Under the pieces are notes generated by a model. It was not told the DNA's origin and ran no database searches. It saw only the letters and a list, made by a program, of their open reading frames with translations. The translations under genes were made by a program, and so were the position numbers. Source: a virus. Taken from it: a stretch of DNA of 39,271 bases. Below are positions 1 through 7,626 of the stretch, in pieces. Every line of letters starts with the position of its first letter. Position 1 is the first letter of the stretch. The stretch spans positions 1 to 39,271 of the IMG/VR virus record IMGVR_UViG_3300035670_000571. One strand, 5' to 3'.

Positions 1-126
1 TTGAGCAAGCAATCCAAGACAACGATGTGCGCGGCCTTGCACCGAAGCTGTCGGCAATCTCGACCCAGATGGGGACGATCCTTGAGCAGCAGAAAGAGTT
101 GATGGACCTGCGGTCTAAGGTGGAGA
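1..126. repeat. Terminal direct repeat, left copy (identical to 39146-39271)
   Basis: The first 126 bases are identical to the last 126 bases of the window. Joining the copies keeps one reading frame open across the junction. This is the signature of a circular (or circularly permuted) molecule assembled with an overlap. It could instead be a genuine short terminal repeat, but its position inside a coding gene and far from the terminase genes makes an assembly overlap more likely. Confidence 0.95.
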
Positions 127-236
127 AGGCCGAGGGCATCACTGGCGGCATCGACGCCAAGCTGGACAAGTATAGCGCCGAGATCGAAGACCTGTGGAAA
201 GCCATGGATGATCTGATAAGGAACCCGATGCAATGA
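1..236 (+). CDS. C-terminal part of a membrane-anchored coiled-coil protein (gene crosses the circle junction)
   Basis: This is the 3' part of the gene that starts with GTG at 38950. The frame begins at base 3 here. Across the join the protein is 143 residues: a short cytoplasmic-looking N terminus, one hydrophobic segment at about residues 20-38, and then a long charged heptad-like region (about 50-135) predicted as coiled coil. The portion here is the coiled-coil half. The stop codon overlaps the start of the next gene (ATGA at 233-236). The fold, a single membrane anchor plus coiled coil, recalls inner-membrane spanins or phage envelope adaptors, but I recognise no family. Because the window edge cuts the gene, an annotation of this linear window alone would miss its start. 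Confidence 0.75.
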   Translation, partial: EQAIQDNDVRGLAPKLSAISTQMGTILEQQKELMDLRSKVEKAEGITGGIDAKLDKYSAEIEDLWKAMDDLIRNPMQ

Positions 237-418
237 AGACCGAGTACTTTGTCTGGGGCGGCTTTGCCGTCGCTATCGCCGCGATCTTCTACCTGTCTGG
301 TGACGGGTTCTATCGCTATCCCTGCCAAGACCCGGTCAACTGGTCTTCGGTCGAATGCACCCCACCCATCTGTCTCCGCACGGGCATGTGCGCGGACGCT
401 CTGACAGGAGGCAACTGA
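233..418 (+). CDS. Small membrane protein with a four-cysteine extracytoplasmic tail
   Basis: A 61-residue protein. Residues 6-21 are hydrophobic and would form an N-terminal membrane anchor. The remaining 40 residues are polar and carry four cysteines (31, 42, 47, 53) in a spacing that suggests two disulfide bonds in an oxidising compartment such as the periplasm. The start overlaps the upstream stop (ATGA) and the stop overlaps the next start (TGATG), so it is translated in a coupled series of membrane proteins. From memory, short proteins with this PCQDP-type cysteine pattern occur in other marine phages; their function is unknown to me. It could take part in lysis or envelope remodelling. 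Confidence 0.7.
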   Translation: MKTEYFVWGGFAVAIAAIFYLSGDGFYRYPCQDPVNWSSVECTPPICLRTGMCADALTGGN

Positions 419-702
419 TGTCTAGCAAGAACGACCCTGACGTGATGGAAGCCAAGCTGCGCTACTTTATTGGCGTGGCTCTGACCGTGATCCTCGGCGG
501 CACCATCTTCGTGATCCTCTACTCTCTGGTCTTCGTGACCCAGCCTCTGGGCGAAAGCTCTGAGAATGACCGCAAGTTCTTTGAGCTTCTGACGCCTATC
601 GCCTCGTTCATCGTTGGCGCTCTCGGCGGCGTGATGGCGGCAGGTAATGGCAAGCAACGCGGTGGCAACGATGAGCCGCCGACACAGGAGTACACCGAAT
701 GA
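418..702 (+). CDS. Two-helix membrane protein, candidate holin
   Basis: A 94-residue protein, taking the ATG at 418 that overlaps the previous stop rather than an upstream in-frame ATG at 355 lying inside the neighbour. Hydrophobic segments lie at about residues 17-40 and 54-75, separated by a short polar loop with several acidic residues; the C-terminal tail is hydrophilic. Size, two membrane spans and location about 900 bp before the endolysin suit a class II-like holin, but no family signature was recognised. Other small membrane proteins of this cluster are equally possible holins. It is coupled to the next gene (ATGA at 699-702). Confidence 0.6.
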   Translation: MSSKNDPDVMEAKLRYFIGVALTVILGGTIFVILYSLVFVTQPLGESSENDRKFFELLTPIASFIVGALGGVMAAGNGKQRGGNDEPPTQEYTE

Positions 703-938
703 TGAACTTTGGAGACGCGCTTGCCGCACTGAAGGACGGAAAGCGTGTTGCTCGCTCCGGCTGGAACGGCAAGGGGCTGTGGCTTGAGTTGCAGAGACCC
801 GACGCGCACAGCAAAATGACACTGCCCTACGTTTACTTGAACTATCCTGCTGATGCCGCCAACACTCCCGGCGCACGGGTTCCGTGGCTGGCATCACAAA
901 CTGACATGTTGGGCGAAGACTGGGAGGTCGTGCAATGA
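699..938 (+). CDS. tad2: Tad2-like (DUF2829) anti-Thoeris protein
   Basis: A 79-residue protein that closely follows the DUF2829 pattern. It starts with NFGDALAALKDGKRVAR, continues with GWNGKG, and ends with the diagnostic PWLASQTDMLGEDWE block. DUF2829 proteins are the Tad2 family, which bind and sequester gcADPR-type signal nucleotides made by the TIR proteins of Thoeris defence; some homologues also bind cyclic dinucleotides. The ATG at 699 overlaps the upstream stop, an alternative ATG follows at 702, and an AGGAG lies about 9 bases upstream. It is unusual that it sits among late membrane and lysis genes and not in the early region. Family assignment is strong; activity here is inferred. 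Confidence 0.9.
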   Translation: MMNFGDALAALKDGKRVARSGWNGKGLWLELQRPDAHSKMTLPYVYLNYPADAANTPGARVPWLASQTDMLGEDWEVVQ

Positions 939-1162
939 TCGGTCGCATCGTAGGTATGCTTGTTGGCCGCAAGCTCAAAGAGAAGGCCGTGGATGCAGTG
1001 CTGGACAAGGTGAACCTGCCTGACCCGGTGGAGAACGCGATCAAGGTCGCAGCCACAGGCAACGTGGGTGACCTGCTTGGCGGCATGGGCAAGGACATGG
1101 CCCAAGAGGCCGTGCTGGAAACCATCACCAAGAAGGTGCCGATCAAGAGACCCAAGAAATGA
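935..1162 (+). CDS. Conserved-looking small phage protein, unknown function
   Basis: A 75-residue protein with an N-terminal stretch of small and hydrophobic residues (about 1-12) that is amphipathic more than a clear membrane span. A central charged helix-prone region and a very basic C terminus (KKVPIKRPKK) follow. It is coupled on both sides by ATGA overlaps (935-938 and 1159-1162), so it belongs to the same translational unit as the Tad2-like protein and the thermonuclease. No domain recognised. The glycine-rich N terminus could associate with membranes. Confidence 0.65.
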   Translation: MIGRIVGMLVGRKLKEKAVDAVLDKVNLPDPVENAIKVAATGNVGDLLGGMGKDMAQEAVLETITKKVPIKRPKK

Positions 1163-1566
1163 GGTGGGTCGGTGCCCTGCTCCTGTCCGCGACCTGCGCG
1201 ACCGCTGCGCCCTATGATATCACGCGTGTTATCGACGGCGACACTGTGGAGATTGCGGTGGACTTCTTGCCGTCGCCCCTTCCGCCCAAGCTCTCGATCC
1301 GGGTGATGGGCATAGACACCCCAGAGAAGGCACCTCGCGCACAGTGTGATGCCGAGGCTGCCCTTGCAAAAAGGGCCAGCGCGTTCACCAAGAATGCTGT
1401 GGCCAATGCCCTCGAGGTCGATGTCGTGATCCTCAAGTGGGACAAGTACGGTGGCCGGGTGCTGGGCGAGATCTACCTAGACCACCAGAGCCTAGCCCAA
1501 AGCCTGATCTCGGCGGGCCTAGCCCGTCCATACAAAGGTGACGCCAAGCAGTCTTGGTGCGAATAG
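1159..1566 (+). CDS. Exported thermonuclease-family (SNase-like) endonuclease
   Basis: A 135-residue protein with an N-terminal signal peptide (residues 1-16, ending in an ATA/AP-like cleavage site) and then a staphylococcal-nuclease fold signature. The motif RVMGIDTPE places an Arg, an Asp five residues later and a Glu three after that, as in the SNase active site (Arg35, Asp40, Glu43). A later KYGGRVLGE supplies the second catalytic Arg. SNase enzymes are Ca-dependent and cleave DNA and RNA. The signal peptide implies action in the periplasm or outside the cell. It directly precedes the endolysin gene by 10 bases, suggesting late expression. Possible jobs are digestion of viscous DNA at lysis or of DNA entering from competing phages; these are inferences. 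Confidence 0.88.
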   Translation: MRWVGALLLSATCATAAPYDITRVIDGDTVEIAVDFLPSPLPPKLSIRVMGIDTPEKAPRAQCDAEAALAKRASAFTKNAVANALEVDVVILKWDKYGGRVLGEIYLDHQSLAQSLISAGLARPYKGDAKQSWCE

Positions 1567-1576
1567 GAGAATGTGA

Positions 1577-2431
1577 ATGAGCCTCATTACCGTAGACCAA
1601 CTGCGCGCGATGATCCCGACGAACAAGGAAATCGCCGCATGGTGCGATGAACTCAATAAGGCACTGCCAAAATACGACATCACCACTGACCAGCGGATCG
1701 CTGGCTTCATCAGCCAGTGCGCGCATGAGAGCATGGACTTCAACGCCATGTCCGAAAACCTGAACTACCGCGAAGAGACCCTGAACAAGGTGTTCCCCCG
1801 CTACTTCGGCCCCGGCAAGCGCAACGCCGCCGAGTATGCCAAGAACCCTGAGAAGATCGCCAACTACGTCTATATGGACGAGTTCCGCACGAGCAAGCTG
1901 GGCAACACCCAGCCGGGTGACGGGTGGCGTTTCCGTGGCCGTGGATTGAAGCAGCTGACAGGGCGCGATAACTACACCCGCTTCGCCAAGGACTACGACA
2001 TGACGGCGGAAGAGGCTGCTGTGTGGGTCGAGACCAAGGAAGGCGCGCTGGCATCGGCCCTGTGGTTCTGGAACACCAACAAGCTGAACCCCATCGCCGA
2101 CACAGGCAACGTGGCTGCGCTGACCAAGAAGATCAATGGGGGCGACATTGGCTTGGCTGACCGTCAGGCGCGCTATGCGAAGGCTATGGCTGCGCTGGGT
2201 GGCAAGATCGACGCTGTTGCGCCTGCCGCCGCTCCTGCGGCCTCTGGGGGCACTCTGCGCCGTGGCTCCAAGGGTGACGACGTCAAGAAAATGCAGGCCA
2301 AGCTGGGCCTTGTAGCCGACGGCGACTTCGGCCCCGGCACCGAAGCCGCGCTCAAGAAGTGGCAGGCGGCCAACGGTCTGACAGCCGACGGCGTGGCTGG
2401 CCCTAAGACATTGGCGAAGCTGCTCGCATGA
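1577..2431 (+). CDS. Endolysin: GH19 chitinase-like muramidase with C-terminal peptidoglycan-binding domain
   Basis: A 284-residue protein. The N-terminal domain (about 1-210) matches phage glycoside hydrolase family 19 lysins. AHES carries Glu51, the SENLNY block carries Glu60 (the catalytic pair), and the later GDGWRFRGRGLKQLTG block is typical of the family. A Gly/Ala/Pro linker follows. The C terminus (about 228-283) is a PG_binding_1 domain with the RGSKGDDVKKMQ start and DGDFGPGTEAAL repeat. There is no signal peptide, so release to the periplasm would need a holin, for which the small membrane proteins upstream are candidates. An AGGAG lies before the ATG. It would cleave the glycan strands of the murein at lysis. 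Confidence 0.93.
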   Translation: MSLITVDQLRAMIPTNKEIAAWCDELNKALPKYDITTDQRIAGFISQCAHESMDFNAMSENLNYREETLNKVFPRYFGPGKRNAAEYAKNPEKIANYVYMDEFRTSKLGNTQPGDGWRFRGRGLKQLTGRDNYTRFAKDYDMTAEEAAVWVETKEGALASALWFWNTNKLNPIADTGNVAALTKKINGGDIGLADRQARYAKAMAALGGKIDAVAPAAAPAASGGTLRRGSKGDDVKKMQAKLGLVADGDFGPGTEAALKKWQAANGLTADGVAGPKTLAKLLA

Positions 2432-2459
2432 TGTAGTATCCGCGCATCAGGAGATTGCC

Positions 2460-3935
2460 ATGCCGCTCATCCCGCTTCAGCTTCCGCCCGGCGTTTACCG
2501 CAACGGGACAGAGTATCAGGCCAGCAATCGCTGGTATGATGCCAACCTCGTCCGCTGGATTGAGGGCACCATGCGCCCAGTCGGCGGCTGGCGGGAGCGT
2601 GATGAGGTCGGCACGACTGCCCCACGGGCAGCCTTGGCGTGGCAGGACTTGAGCGGTGACAGGCGCTATGCCGTCGGGTTCCACGATGCTCTAAAATCCG
2701 TCTTGGCGTCTGGTGCCGTTACGGACATTACCCCGGCAGACCTCGTTGACGGGGATTTGAGCGCCGAAGTCAACACTGGCTACGGCGGCGGATTTTACGG
2801 CTTGCAGGATTACGGCGTCCCTCGGGCGGACCAAGGCAACTACGGGGAGGCCACGACGTGGGCGCTAGACAATTGGGGGCAGAACCTTGTCGCCTGCTCG
2901 ACGGCGGATGGTCGTCTTCTCGAGTGGGATCTGAACGTCGCCAACAACGCGGCTGCCATCTCTAACGCCCCTACCAGCAATTTGTCTCTGGTCGTCACAG
3001 CAGAGCGGTTCCTATTTGCCCTTGGGGCTGGCGGAAACCCACGCAAGGTCCAGTGGTCCGACCGAGAGGACAACACGACGTGGACGCCGTTGGCCACAAA
3101 TGAGGCTGGCGACATCGAATTGCAGACCAACGGCCAGATCATGCTTGGCATCAAGACACGCGGACAGACGCTCATCTTGACTGACCAAGACGCACACACG
3201 GCAACATATCAGGGGCCGCCGTTTGTGTACGGTTTTGAGCGCGTCGGATCGGCATGCGGCATCGCTTCCAGAAAGGCGGCTGTTGCTGTCGATGAGGGCG
3301 TGTTCTGGATGGGCAAGCGCGGCTTTCACGTTTACACGGGCGGCGCTGTTCAGGACATCCCGTGCGACGTTGCGGATTACGTCTTCGCCGACATGAGCGG
3401 CTCGCAGTCGTCTAAGATTTATGCCGTTAGTAACCAGCAGTTTAATGAGATCTGGTGGTTTTACCCGTCGTCGGCATCCAACGAAAACGACCGCTACGTC
3501 GCATTCAATTACGCGGAACGCCACTGGTCGGTCGGCTCCATCACCCGCACGGCTGGCGTGGACAGTGGCGTGTTCCGCAGCCCCATCTGGCTTGGTGCTG
3601 ACGGTGTATCGTACGATCATGAAACTGGCTTGGCTCATGATGGTGCCGACGTCTTCGCCGAAAGCGGCCCGATCAGCCTCGGCGCTGGCGACAATGTCAT
3701 GGCGGCCACCATGCTCATCCCCGACGAGAAAACCCAAGGCGATGTGACGGCCACCTTCAAGACGCGCTTTCATCCCAACGACACGCAAAGATCTTACGGC
3801 CCGTACAGCATGGCCAACCCGGTCAGCGTGCGCTTCACTGGCAGGCAGATCAATATGCGCGTTGACGGCGCACGCTTGGCCGACTGGCGCGTCGGCATCA
3901 TGCGGGTGGACGCGCAGCCGGGTGGCCGCAGATGA
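2460..3935 (+). CDS. Large tail structural protein, putative nozzle or stabilisation protein
   Basis: A 491-residue protein preceded by an AGGAG ribosome-binding site. It opens with a proline-rich motif followed by a WYDANLVRW block and a GGWRE block. It then shows repeated beta-strand stretches with WxxxRED- and WMGKRGF-like turns, consistent with a beta-propeller. Similar proteins in short-tailed phages are annotated as tail nozzle, tail tubular protein B or P22 gp10-like stabilisation proteins that plug and extend the tail. I infer that role from length, beta-rich pattern and position next to fibre-like and ejection genes; it is not proven by a diagnostic motif. The stop overlaps the next start (ATGA). 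Confidence 0.6.
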   Translation: MPLIPLQLPPGVYRNGTEYQASNRWYDANLVRWIEGTMRPVGGWRERDEVGTTAPRAALAWQDLSGDRRYAVGFHDALKSVLASGAVTDITPADLVDGDLSAEVNTGYGGGFYGLQDYGVPRADQGNYGEATTWALDNWGQNLVACSTADGRLLEWDLNVANNAAAISNAPTSNLSLVVTAERFLFALGAGGNPRKVQWSDREDNTTWTPLATNEAGDIELQTNGQIMLGIKTRGQTLILTDQDAHTATYQGPPFVYGFERVGSACGIASRKAAVAVDEGVFWMGKRGFHVYTGGAVQDIPCDVADYVFADMSGSQSSKIYAVSNQQFNEIWWFYPSSASNENDRYVAFNYAERHWSVGSITRTAGVDSGVFRSPIWLGADGVSYDHETGLAHDGADVFAESGPISLGAGDNVMAATMLIPDEKTQGDVTATFKTRFHPNDTQRSYGPYSMANPVSVRFTGRQINMRVDGARLADWRVGIMRVDAQPGGRR

Positions 3936-4591
3936 GTTACGGATCGACGCCTCCACCAGTCACGGCCAACCTGCAGGTCTGGGCACAAAACATTGTGAAC
4001 TACCTGCAGCGCGTGGCGTCTCGGCTCCAATTCAAGCCAGCCAGCGCGTCGGCGTCGGACGACGGCATTTTGCTGTGGGACGCGGCTGGCGGCTACCCCG
4101 TGGTCTCCAAGGGCGGCGAGTGGCGGCAGATCGTGCTGGCCGACGGGCACGCGATCCTCGGGCAGGACGCCGACATCACGGCGGCTGCGGCCAACACGGC
4201 CTACAAGATTGCGCTGGACGCTTTCCTGCTGGACGACATCACGCTGACCGGGTCTCCGCTGACCGAGATCACCTTTGCCGAGGGTGGCCTGTACACGCTG
4301 GCCTTCACGGCGCAAATCAGCAGTTCGTCGGCCAGCGCGGTGAACTTTCGGTTCTGGCCACGCATCAACGGCACAGACATATCCAGCAGCACGATGGTCG
4401 CCAGCCTGCACAACAACGGCGCAACAATCGTCGTCTCCCGGACCGCAATCTTTAACATTACTGCTGGCGATGTATTGAACGTGATGTGGGCCACTGACAG
4501 CACCAGCGGCATATTGAAGGCACACTCTGCGACGGCCTACGCGCCAGCCGCGCCATCGGTGACGCTGGCAATCTCAAGGATAAACGCTTGA
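3932..4591 (+). CDS. Putative tail spike/fibre protein with C1q-like jelly-roll C terminus
   Basis: A 219-residue protein. The N-terminal third (about 1-70) looks like a virion-attachment segment. From about residue 85 the sequence has the pattern of a C1q/TNF-like jelly roll as found in phage and spore surface proteins: alternating hydrophobic strands, GGLYTLAFTAQI, an NFRFWPRING block, and a closing VTLAISRI strand. Such domains trimerise and bind receptors or sugars. The gene is coupled to the preceding tail protein by ATGA and to the next by TTGA, supporting a structural role. The receptor-binding function is inferred. Confidence 0.6.
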   Translation: MSYGSTPPPVTANLQVWAQNIVNYLQRVASRLQFKPASASASDDGILLWDAAGGYPVVSKGGEWRQIVLADGHAILGQDADITAAAANTAYKIALDAFLLDDITLTGSPLTEITFAEGGLYTLAFTAQISSSSASAVNFRFWPRINGTDISSSTMVASLHNNGATIVVSRTAIFNITAGDVLNVMWATDSTSGILKAHSATAYAPAAPSVTLAISRINA

Positions 4592-4944
4592 ACATCATAG
4601 ACGCCAACCGAAAGCACATTGAGGCCGCGCTGGAGTACAGCGGGGGCACGCACCTGTTCGAAGATGTCGAAAAAGCTATCCTAGATGGGCGAATGCAAAT
4701 CTGGCCGTACGGCAATAGCTGTGCCGTGACAGAGATCATCCAGTATGATAGAAAGAGGGTATTGCACGTTTTCCTTGCTGGCGGCGACCTTGAAGAAATC
4801 GCCAACGGGATCGATAGCGTAGCGGAGTGGGGCAGGACGCAGGGATGCACTGGCCTCACCATGTCAGGCCGTAAGGGCTGGGAGCGGGTGCTAGGCAAGC
4901 ACGGTTTCACCCCGGTCATGATCGTGATGGAGAGGAAAATCTAA
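4588..4944 (+). CDS. GNAT-fold-like virion-region protein
   Basis: A 118-residue protein that starts with TTG overlapping the upstream TGA. The alternation of helices and strands resembles the small GNAT-like proteins often encoded beside the ejection proteins of T7-like and marine podoviruses. It runs from an N-terminal helix, through strands around VTEIIQY and VLHVFLAGG, to a C-terminal WERVLGKHGFTPV block. No clear acetyl-CoA pyrophosphate loop is visible, so enzymatic activity is doubtful. Position suggests an internal-virion or tail-assembly accessory. Assignment is from pattern and context. Confidence 0.55.
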   Translation: MNIIDANRKHIEAALEYSGGTHLFEDVEKAILDGRMQIWPYGNSCAVTEIIQYDRKRVLHVFLAGGDLEEIANGIDSVAEWGRTQGCTGLTMSGRKGWERVLGKHGFTPVMIVMERKI

Positions 4945-5555
4945 TGGGCGGTAGCGGTAAGACCACCACAGAAGTCAAGATCCCCGCGTGGCTGGAAGAG
5001 GCCGCGCAAAGAAATTTGGCAAAGGCTGACACTCTGGCGCGGATCGGGCCGACCCCGTATTACGGCCCGGATGTCGCCGCCATGACGCCCATGCAGTTGG
5101 CCGCGATGCAGGGCACGAACCAAATGGCTGCCGCCTTTGGGTCGCCGACGGCAGATCCGATGTCGGGCATGCCCACGGCGAAAGATTACGGCGGCATGTC
5201 GGCCTACTCGTCCGGCGACATGTACGACCAAGCGTTGGCTGAGTTGGAGCGTCGGATGCCGGGGCAGTTCGCCGCCCTGCGCGCACCGTTCATCGATCCT
5301 GTCACTGGCGCGCAGCCCGGCTCGCCTTACGGCTCAGGCTCCGCAACGGGCGGCGCTGGTGCGTCTGCCAGCGCGGGGGCCACCGTGTCCCCGTCTCGCA
5401 GCGGTGGCGGGCGTGACAGCTACGGGTCGTCGCGCACGCAGCCCTCGGGCACCGGGACAGGCTCTATGGGTCTACCCGATCCAATGAGCGGAAGAATTAC
5501 AAGCGTCGGGCCGATTGGCCGTGACGGCGGCGGTGGCTTAGGAGGTCGCAAATAA
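4944..5555 (+). CDS. Probable virion structural protein, Gly/Ser-rich C terminus
   Basis: A 203-residue protein. The N-terminal half (1-110) has helix-prone segments such as WLEEAAQRNLAKAD and a PYYGPDVAAMTPMQ motif often seen in marine phage structural genes upstream of ejection proteins. The C-terminal half is low-complexity Gly/Ser/Pro-rich and probably disordered. It starts at an ATG that overlaps the upstream TAA by one base and ends on TAATGG, so translation is coupled. Function is not recognised; a minor tail or internal protein is the best guess. Confidence 0.55.
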   Translation: MGGSGKTTTEVKIPAWLEEAAQRNLAKADTLARIGPTPYYGPDVAAMTPMQLAAMQGTNQMAAAFGSPTADPMSGMPTAKDYGGMSAYSSGDMYDQALAELERRMPGQFAALRAPFIDPVTGAQPGSPYGSGSATGGAGASASAGATVSPSRSGGGRDSYGSSRTQPSGTGTGSMGLPDPMSGRITSVGPIGRDGGGGLGGRK

Positions 5556-6202
5556 TGGCTGGTGCAGGAAATCCTCAAGGCGTTCAGCAGCCCCAAAGCC
5601 CGGTGGCTGGCAACGTCATGCAAACCTCGGCCAACCTGTTCAATCAGGCGTCGGCTGGTCCGAACATCGGCCAGTTCATGAACCCCTACACGTCCGAAGT
5701 GATCGGGCGGACGGGCATGGACATGGCGCGTCAGGCCGAGATGCAGCGCAACACTCTGGGCGCGCAGGCAACTCAGGCTGGGGCCTTTGGCGGGTCTCGC
5801 CACGGCGTCGCCGAGGGCACCATGATGGGTGACTTCGGTCGCTCCTTCGGAGACATCGCAGCCCAGCAGCGCCAGCAGGGCTTCAACACCGCGCTGCAAG
5901 CCGCTCAGAACCAGCAGAATATCCAGTCTGGCCTCGCTGGGCAGGGCTTCGGCTTCGGCCAATCAATCAACCAGCAGCAATTCCAGCAGGGGCAGGCGCA
6001 ACAGTTGCTCAATCAGGCGCTCATCGATGCAGCCAAGGGCCAGTACGGCGGCTTCACGGGTGCGCCAGCGGCCTCGCTGCAGTTGCCGTTGGCGGCCCTC
6101 GGCGCTGGCAATATGGGGCAGAACACCACAACGCAGACCCAGAAGCGTGGCCTGTTCGACTATCTGACGGCGGGCCTGACCGGGCTGGGTGGGCTTACCT
6201 AA
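5555..6202 (+). CDS. Gln/Ala-rich putative ejection (internal virion) protein
   Basis: A 215-residue protein rich in Gln, Ala and Gly. Its long helical region includes MDMARQAEMQRNTLGAQA, followed by AGAFGGSRHG, a motif I associate with small DNA-ejection proteins of podoviruses. The composition fits proteins stored inside the capsid and threaded through the portal. It lies directly before the transglycosylase-like and 746-residue internal proteins with one-base stop-start overlaps, forming an ejection module of three or four genes. Confidence 0.6.
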   Translation: MAGAGNPQGVQQPQSPVAGNVMQTSANLFNQASAGPNIGQFMNPYTSEVIGRTGMDMARQAEMQRNTLGAQATQAGAFGGSRHGVAEGTMMGDFGRSFGDIAAQQRQQGFNTALQAAQNQQNIQSGLAGQGFGFGQSINQQQFQQGQAQQLLNQALIDAAKGQYGGFTGAPAASLQLPLAALGAGNMGQNTTTQTQKRGLFDYLTAGLTGLGGLT

Positions 6203-7626
6203 TGGTCATGACGCCCGAAGAACTGAAGCGCATGGTTTTCCCCGGCGAGAGCGGCGGGGATTACAACGCTCTCTTTGGCTATGCCAACCGCCCCGGCGGT
6301 CGGTTTGAAGGCGTGAACGTGACCGACATGACGGTCGATCAGGCTTTGCAATTTGCCGCCCCATCTGGCGCGTATGGGCAGAGCGTCAAAAACCAGATCG
6401 GACGCGTGGCCACACCGATGGGCGCGTTTCAGGTGGTCGGGACTACACTTGCAGACGCCAAGCGGGGCCTCGGCCTCACGGGCAGCGAGCGGATGACGCC
6501 TGCGTTGCAGGACGCCATCGGCATGTGGATTTATCAGAACCAAGGCCCCGGCGCGTGGGAAGCTTGGGGGAAAAGTGGCGGCGGCGGTAGCGGGTCGCGT
6601 AGCAGCGGGAGTGGCACGATGCCGATGGGATTGTTTGACATGCAGGAAGAGCCGCAGACCTTCGGCCAGCGTCTGCGTGAGGGTGTTCGAAGCGGCGGCT
6701 TGGTCGATGCCCTCGCGTTGGCTGCCAACAGCCTGCGGATGAACCCCGATCCGAACATCGCGACGATGGTGCAGGCTCGTCAGGAGCAGCGCGGCGAGAA
6801 GGCGACGGCAAACCGCACGGCCCAGTGGCTGATGACGCAGAACCGCGCAGATCTGGCGCAGGCTCTGATGACTGGCGCGCTGGACGCGAAGACGGCTGTG
6901 GCGACGGCTCTGACGCCTGCCGCCGATAACCGCACGGCGATGGTCCAGAATTACGAATACTGGCTGTCTCAGGGCAAGACCGAGGAAGAGGCTCAGGCTC
7001 TGGCCCGCGCTGGCGCTGGCGGTTCAGTGACCAACGTGAACATGGCCGACGAGAGCCAGACTAACCTCAACAAGGAACTGGCGAAGGCCGAAGGCGCGAC
7101 CATTGCAACGTACCTCAAGCAGGGTCCGATTGCTGCTGGCTCAATGCAGGATCTCACCCTTCTTGACGAAGTTCTGCAATACGCCCCGCAAGATCCTATC
7201 ACGGGCCGCTTGGTGGAAATGTTCCCCGGCGTATCTTCGGCTGGCGCGGCGGCACAATCAATCATCAAGCGGGTCGCGCCGACACTGCGCGCGGAAGGCT
7301 CTGGCTCTACGTCCGACATTGAATATGCTGGCATGCTTAGCAGCCTGCCCGCGCTTCAAAACTACCCGGAAGCAAACAGTGCCATCGTGGCGATGATGAA
7401 GGCAAAAGCCGCCATCGACATTGAGCGCGCTCAGATTGTTAGGGATTACGCAAACTCAGCGCAGACCACCGAGGATGCGAGGGCAATGAGATCTCGACTG
7501 TCCGAGATCGAATCTCGCAGCATCATGACGCCAGAGATGCGCCGGGTCATTGACACTCTTTCTGGCGCGCCAGCGGCGGGCGGGCCTGTTACTATCGACG
7601 GGACCACGATTGAAAGGCTGGACTAA
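6202..7626 (+). CDS. Internal virion protein with N-terminal muramidase-like domain
   Basis: A 474-residue protein. The first about 130 residues resemble phage transglycosylase/muramidase domains. An early FPGESGGDYNALFGYANR block puts a candidate catalytic Glu at residue 16, a GRVATPMGAFQVV block follows, and an IYQNQGPGAWEAWG end closes the domain. A Gly/Ser linker leads to a long helical C-terminal region. Phages carry such enzymes in the particle to open the murein for genome entry. The position between two ejection-protein genes supports this. The specific bond cleaved cannot be read from the sequence. Confidence 0.7.
   Translation: MVMTPEELKRMVFPGESGGDYNALFGYANRPGGRFEGVNVTDMTVDQALQFAAPSGAYGQSVKNQIGRVATPMGAFQVVGTTLADAKRGLGLTGSERMTPALQDAIGMWIYQNQGPGAWEAWGKSGGGGSGSRSSGSGTMPMGLFDMQEEPQTFGQRLREGVRSGGLVDALALAANSLRMNPDPNIATMVQARQEQRGEKATANRTAQWLMTQNRADLAQALMTGALDAKTAVATALTPAADNRTAMVQNYEYWLSQGKTEEEAQALARAGAGGSVTNVNMADESQTNLNKELAKAEGATIATYLKQGPIAAGSMQDLTLLDEVLQYAPQDPITGRLVEMFPGVSSAGAAAQSIIKRVAPTLRAEGSGSTSDIEYAGMLSSLPALQNYPEANSAIVAMMKAKAAIDIERAQIVRDYANSAQTTEDARAMRSRLSEIESRSIMTPEMRRVIDTLSGAPAAGGPVTIDGTTIERLD

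Noticed and set aside
355-417. Upstream ATG at 355 for the two-span membrane protein
   Set aside because: It would extend the protein into the preceding gene by 21 codons with no ribosome-binding site. The ATG at 418 overlaps the upstream stop like its neighbours.
3012-3956. A 314-codon minus-strand frame under the large tail protein
   Set aside because: Low-complexity Ala/Val/His/Asp composition and position entirely antisense to a well supported structural gene.
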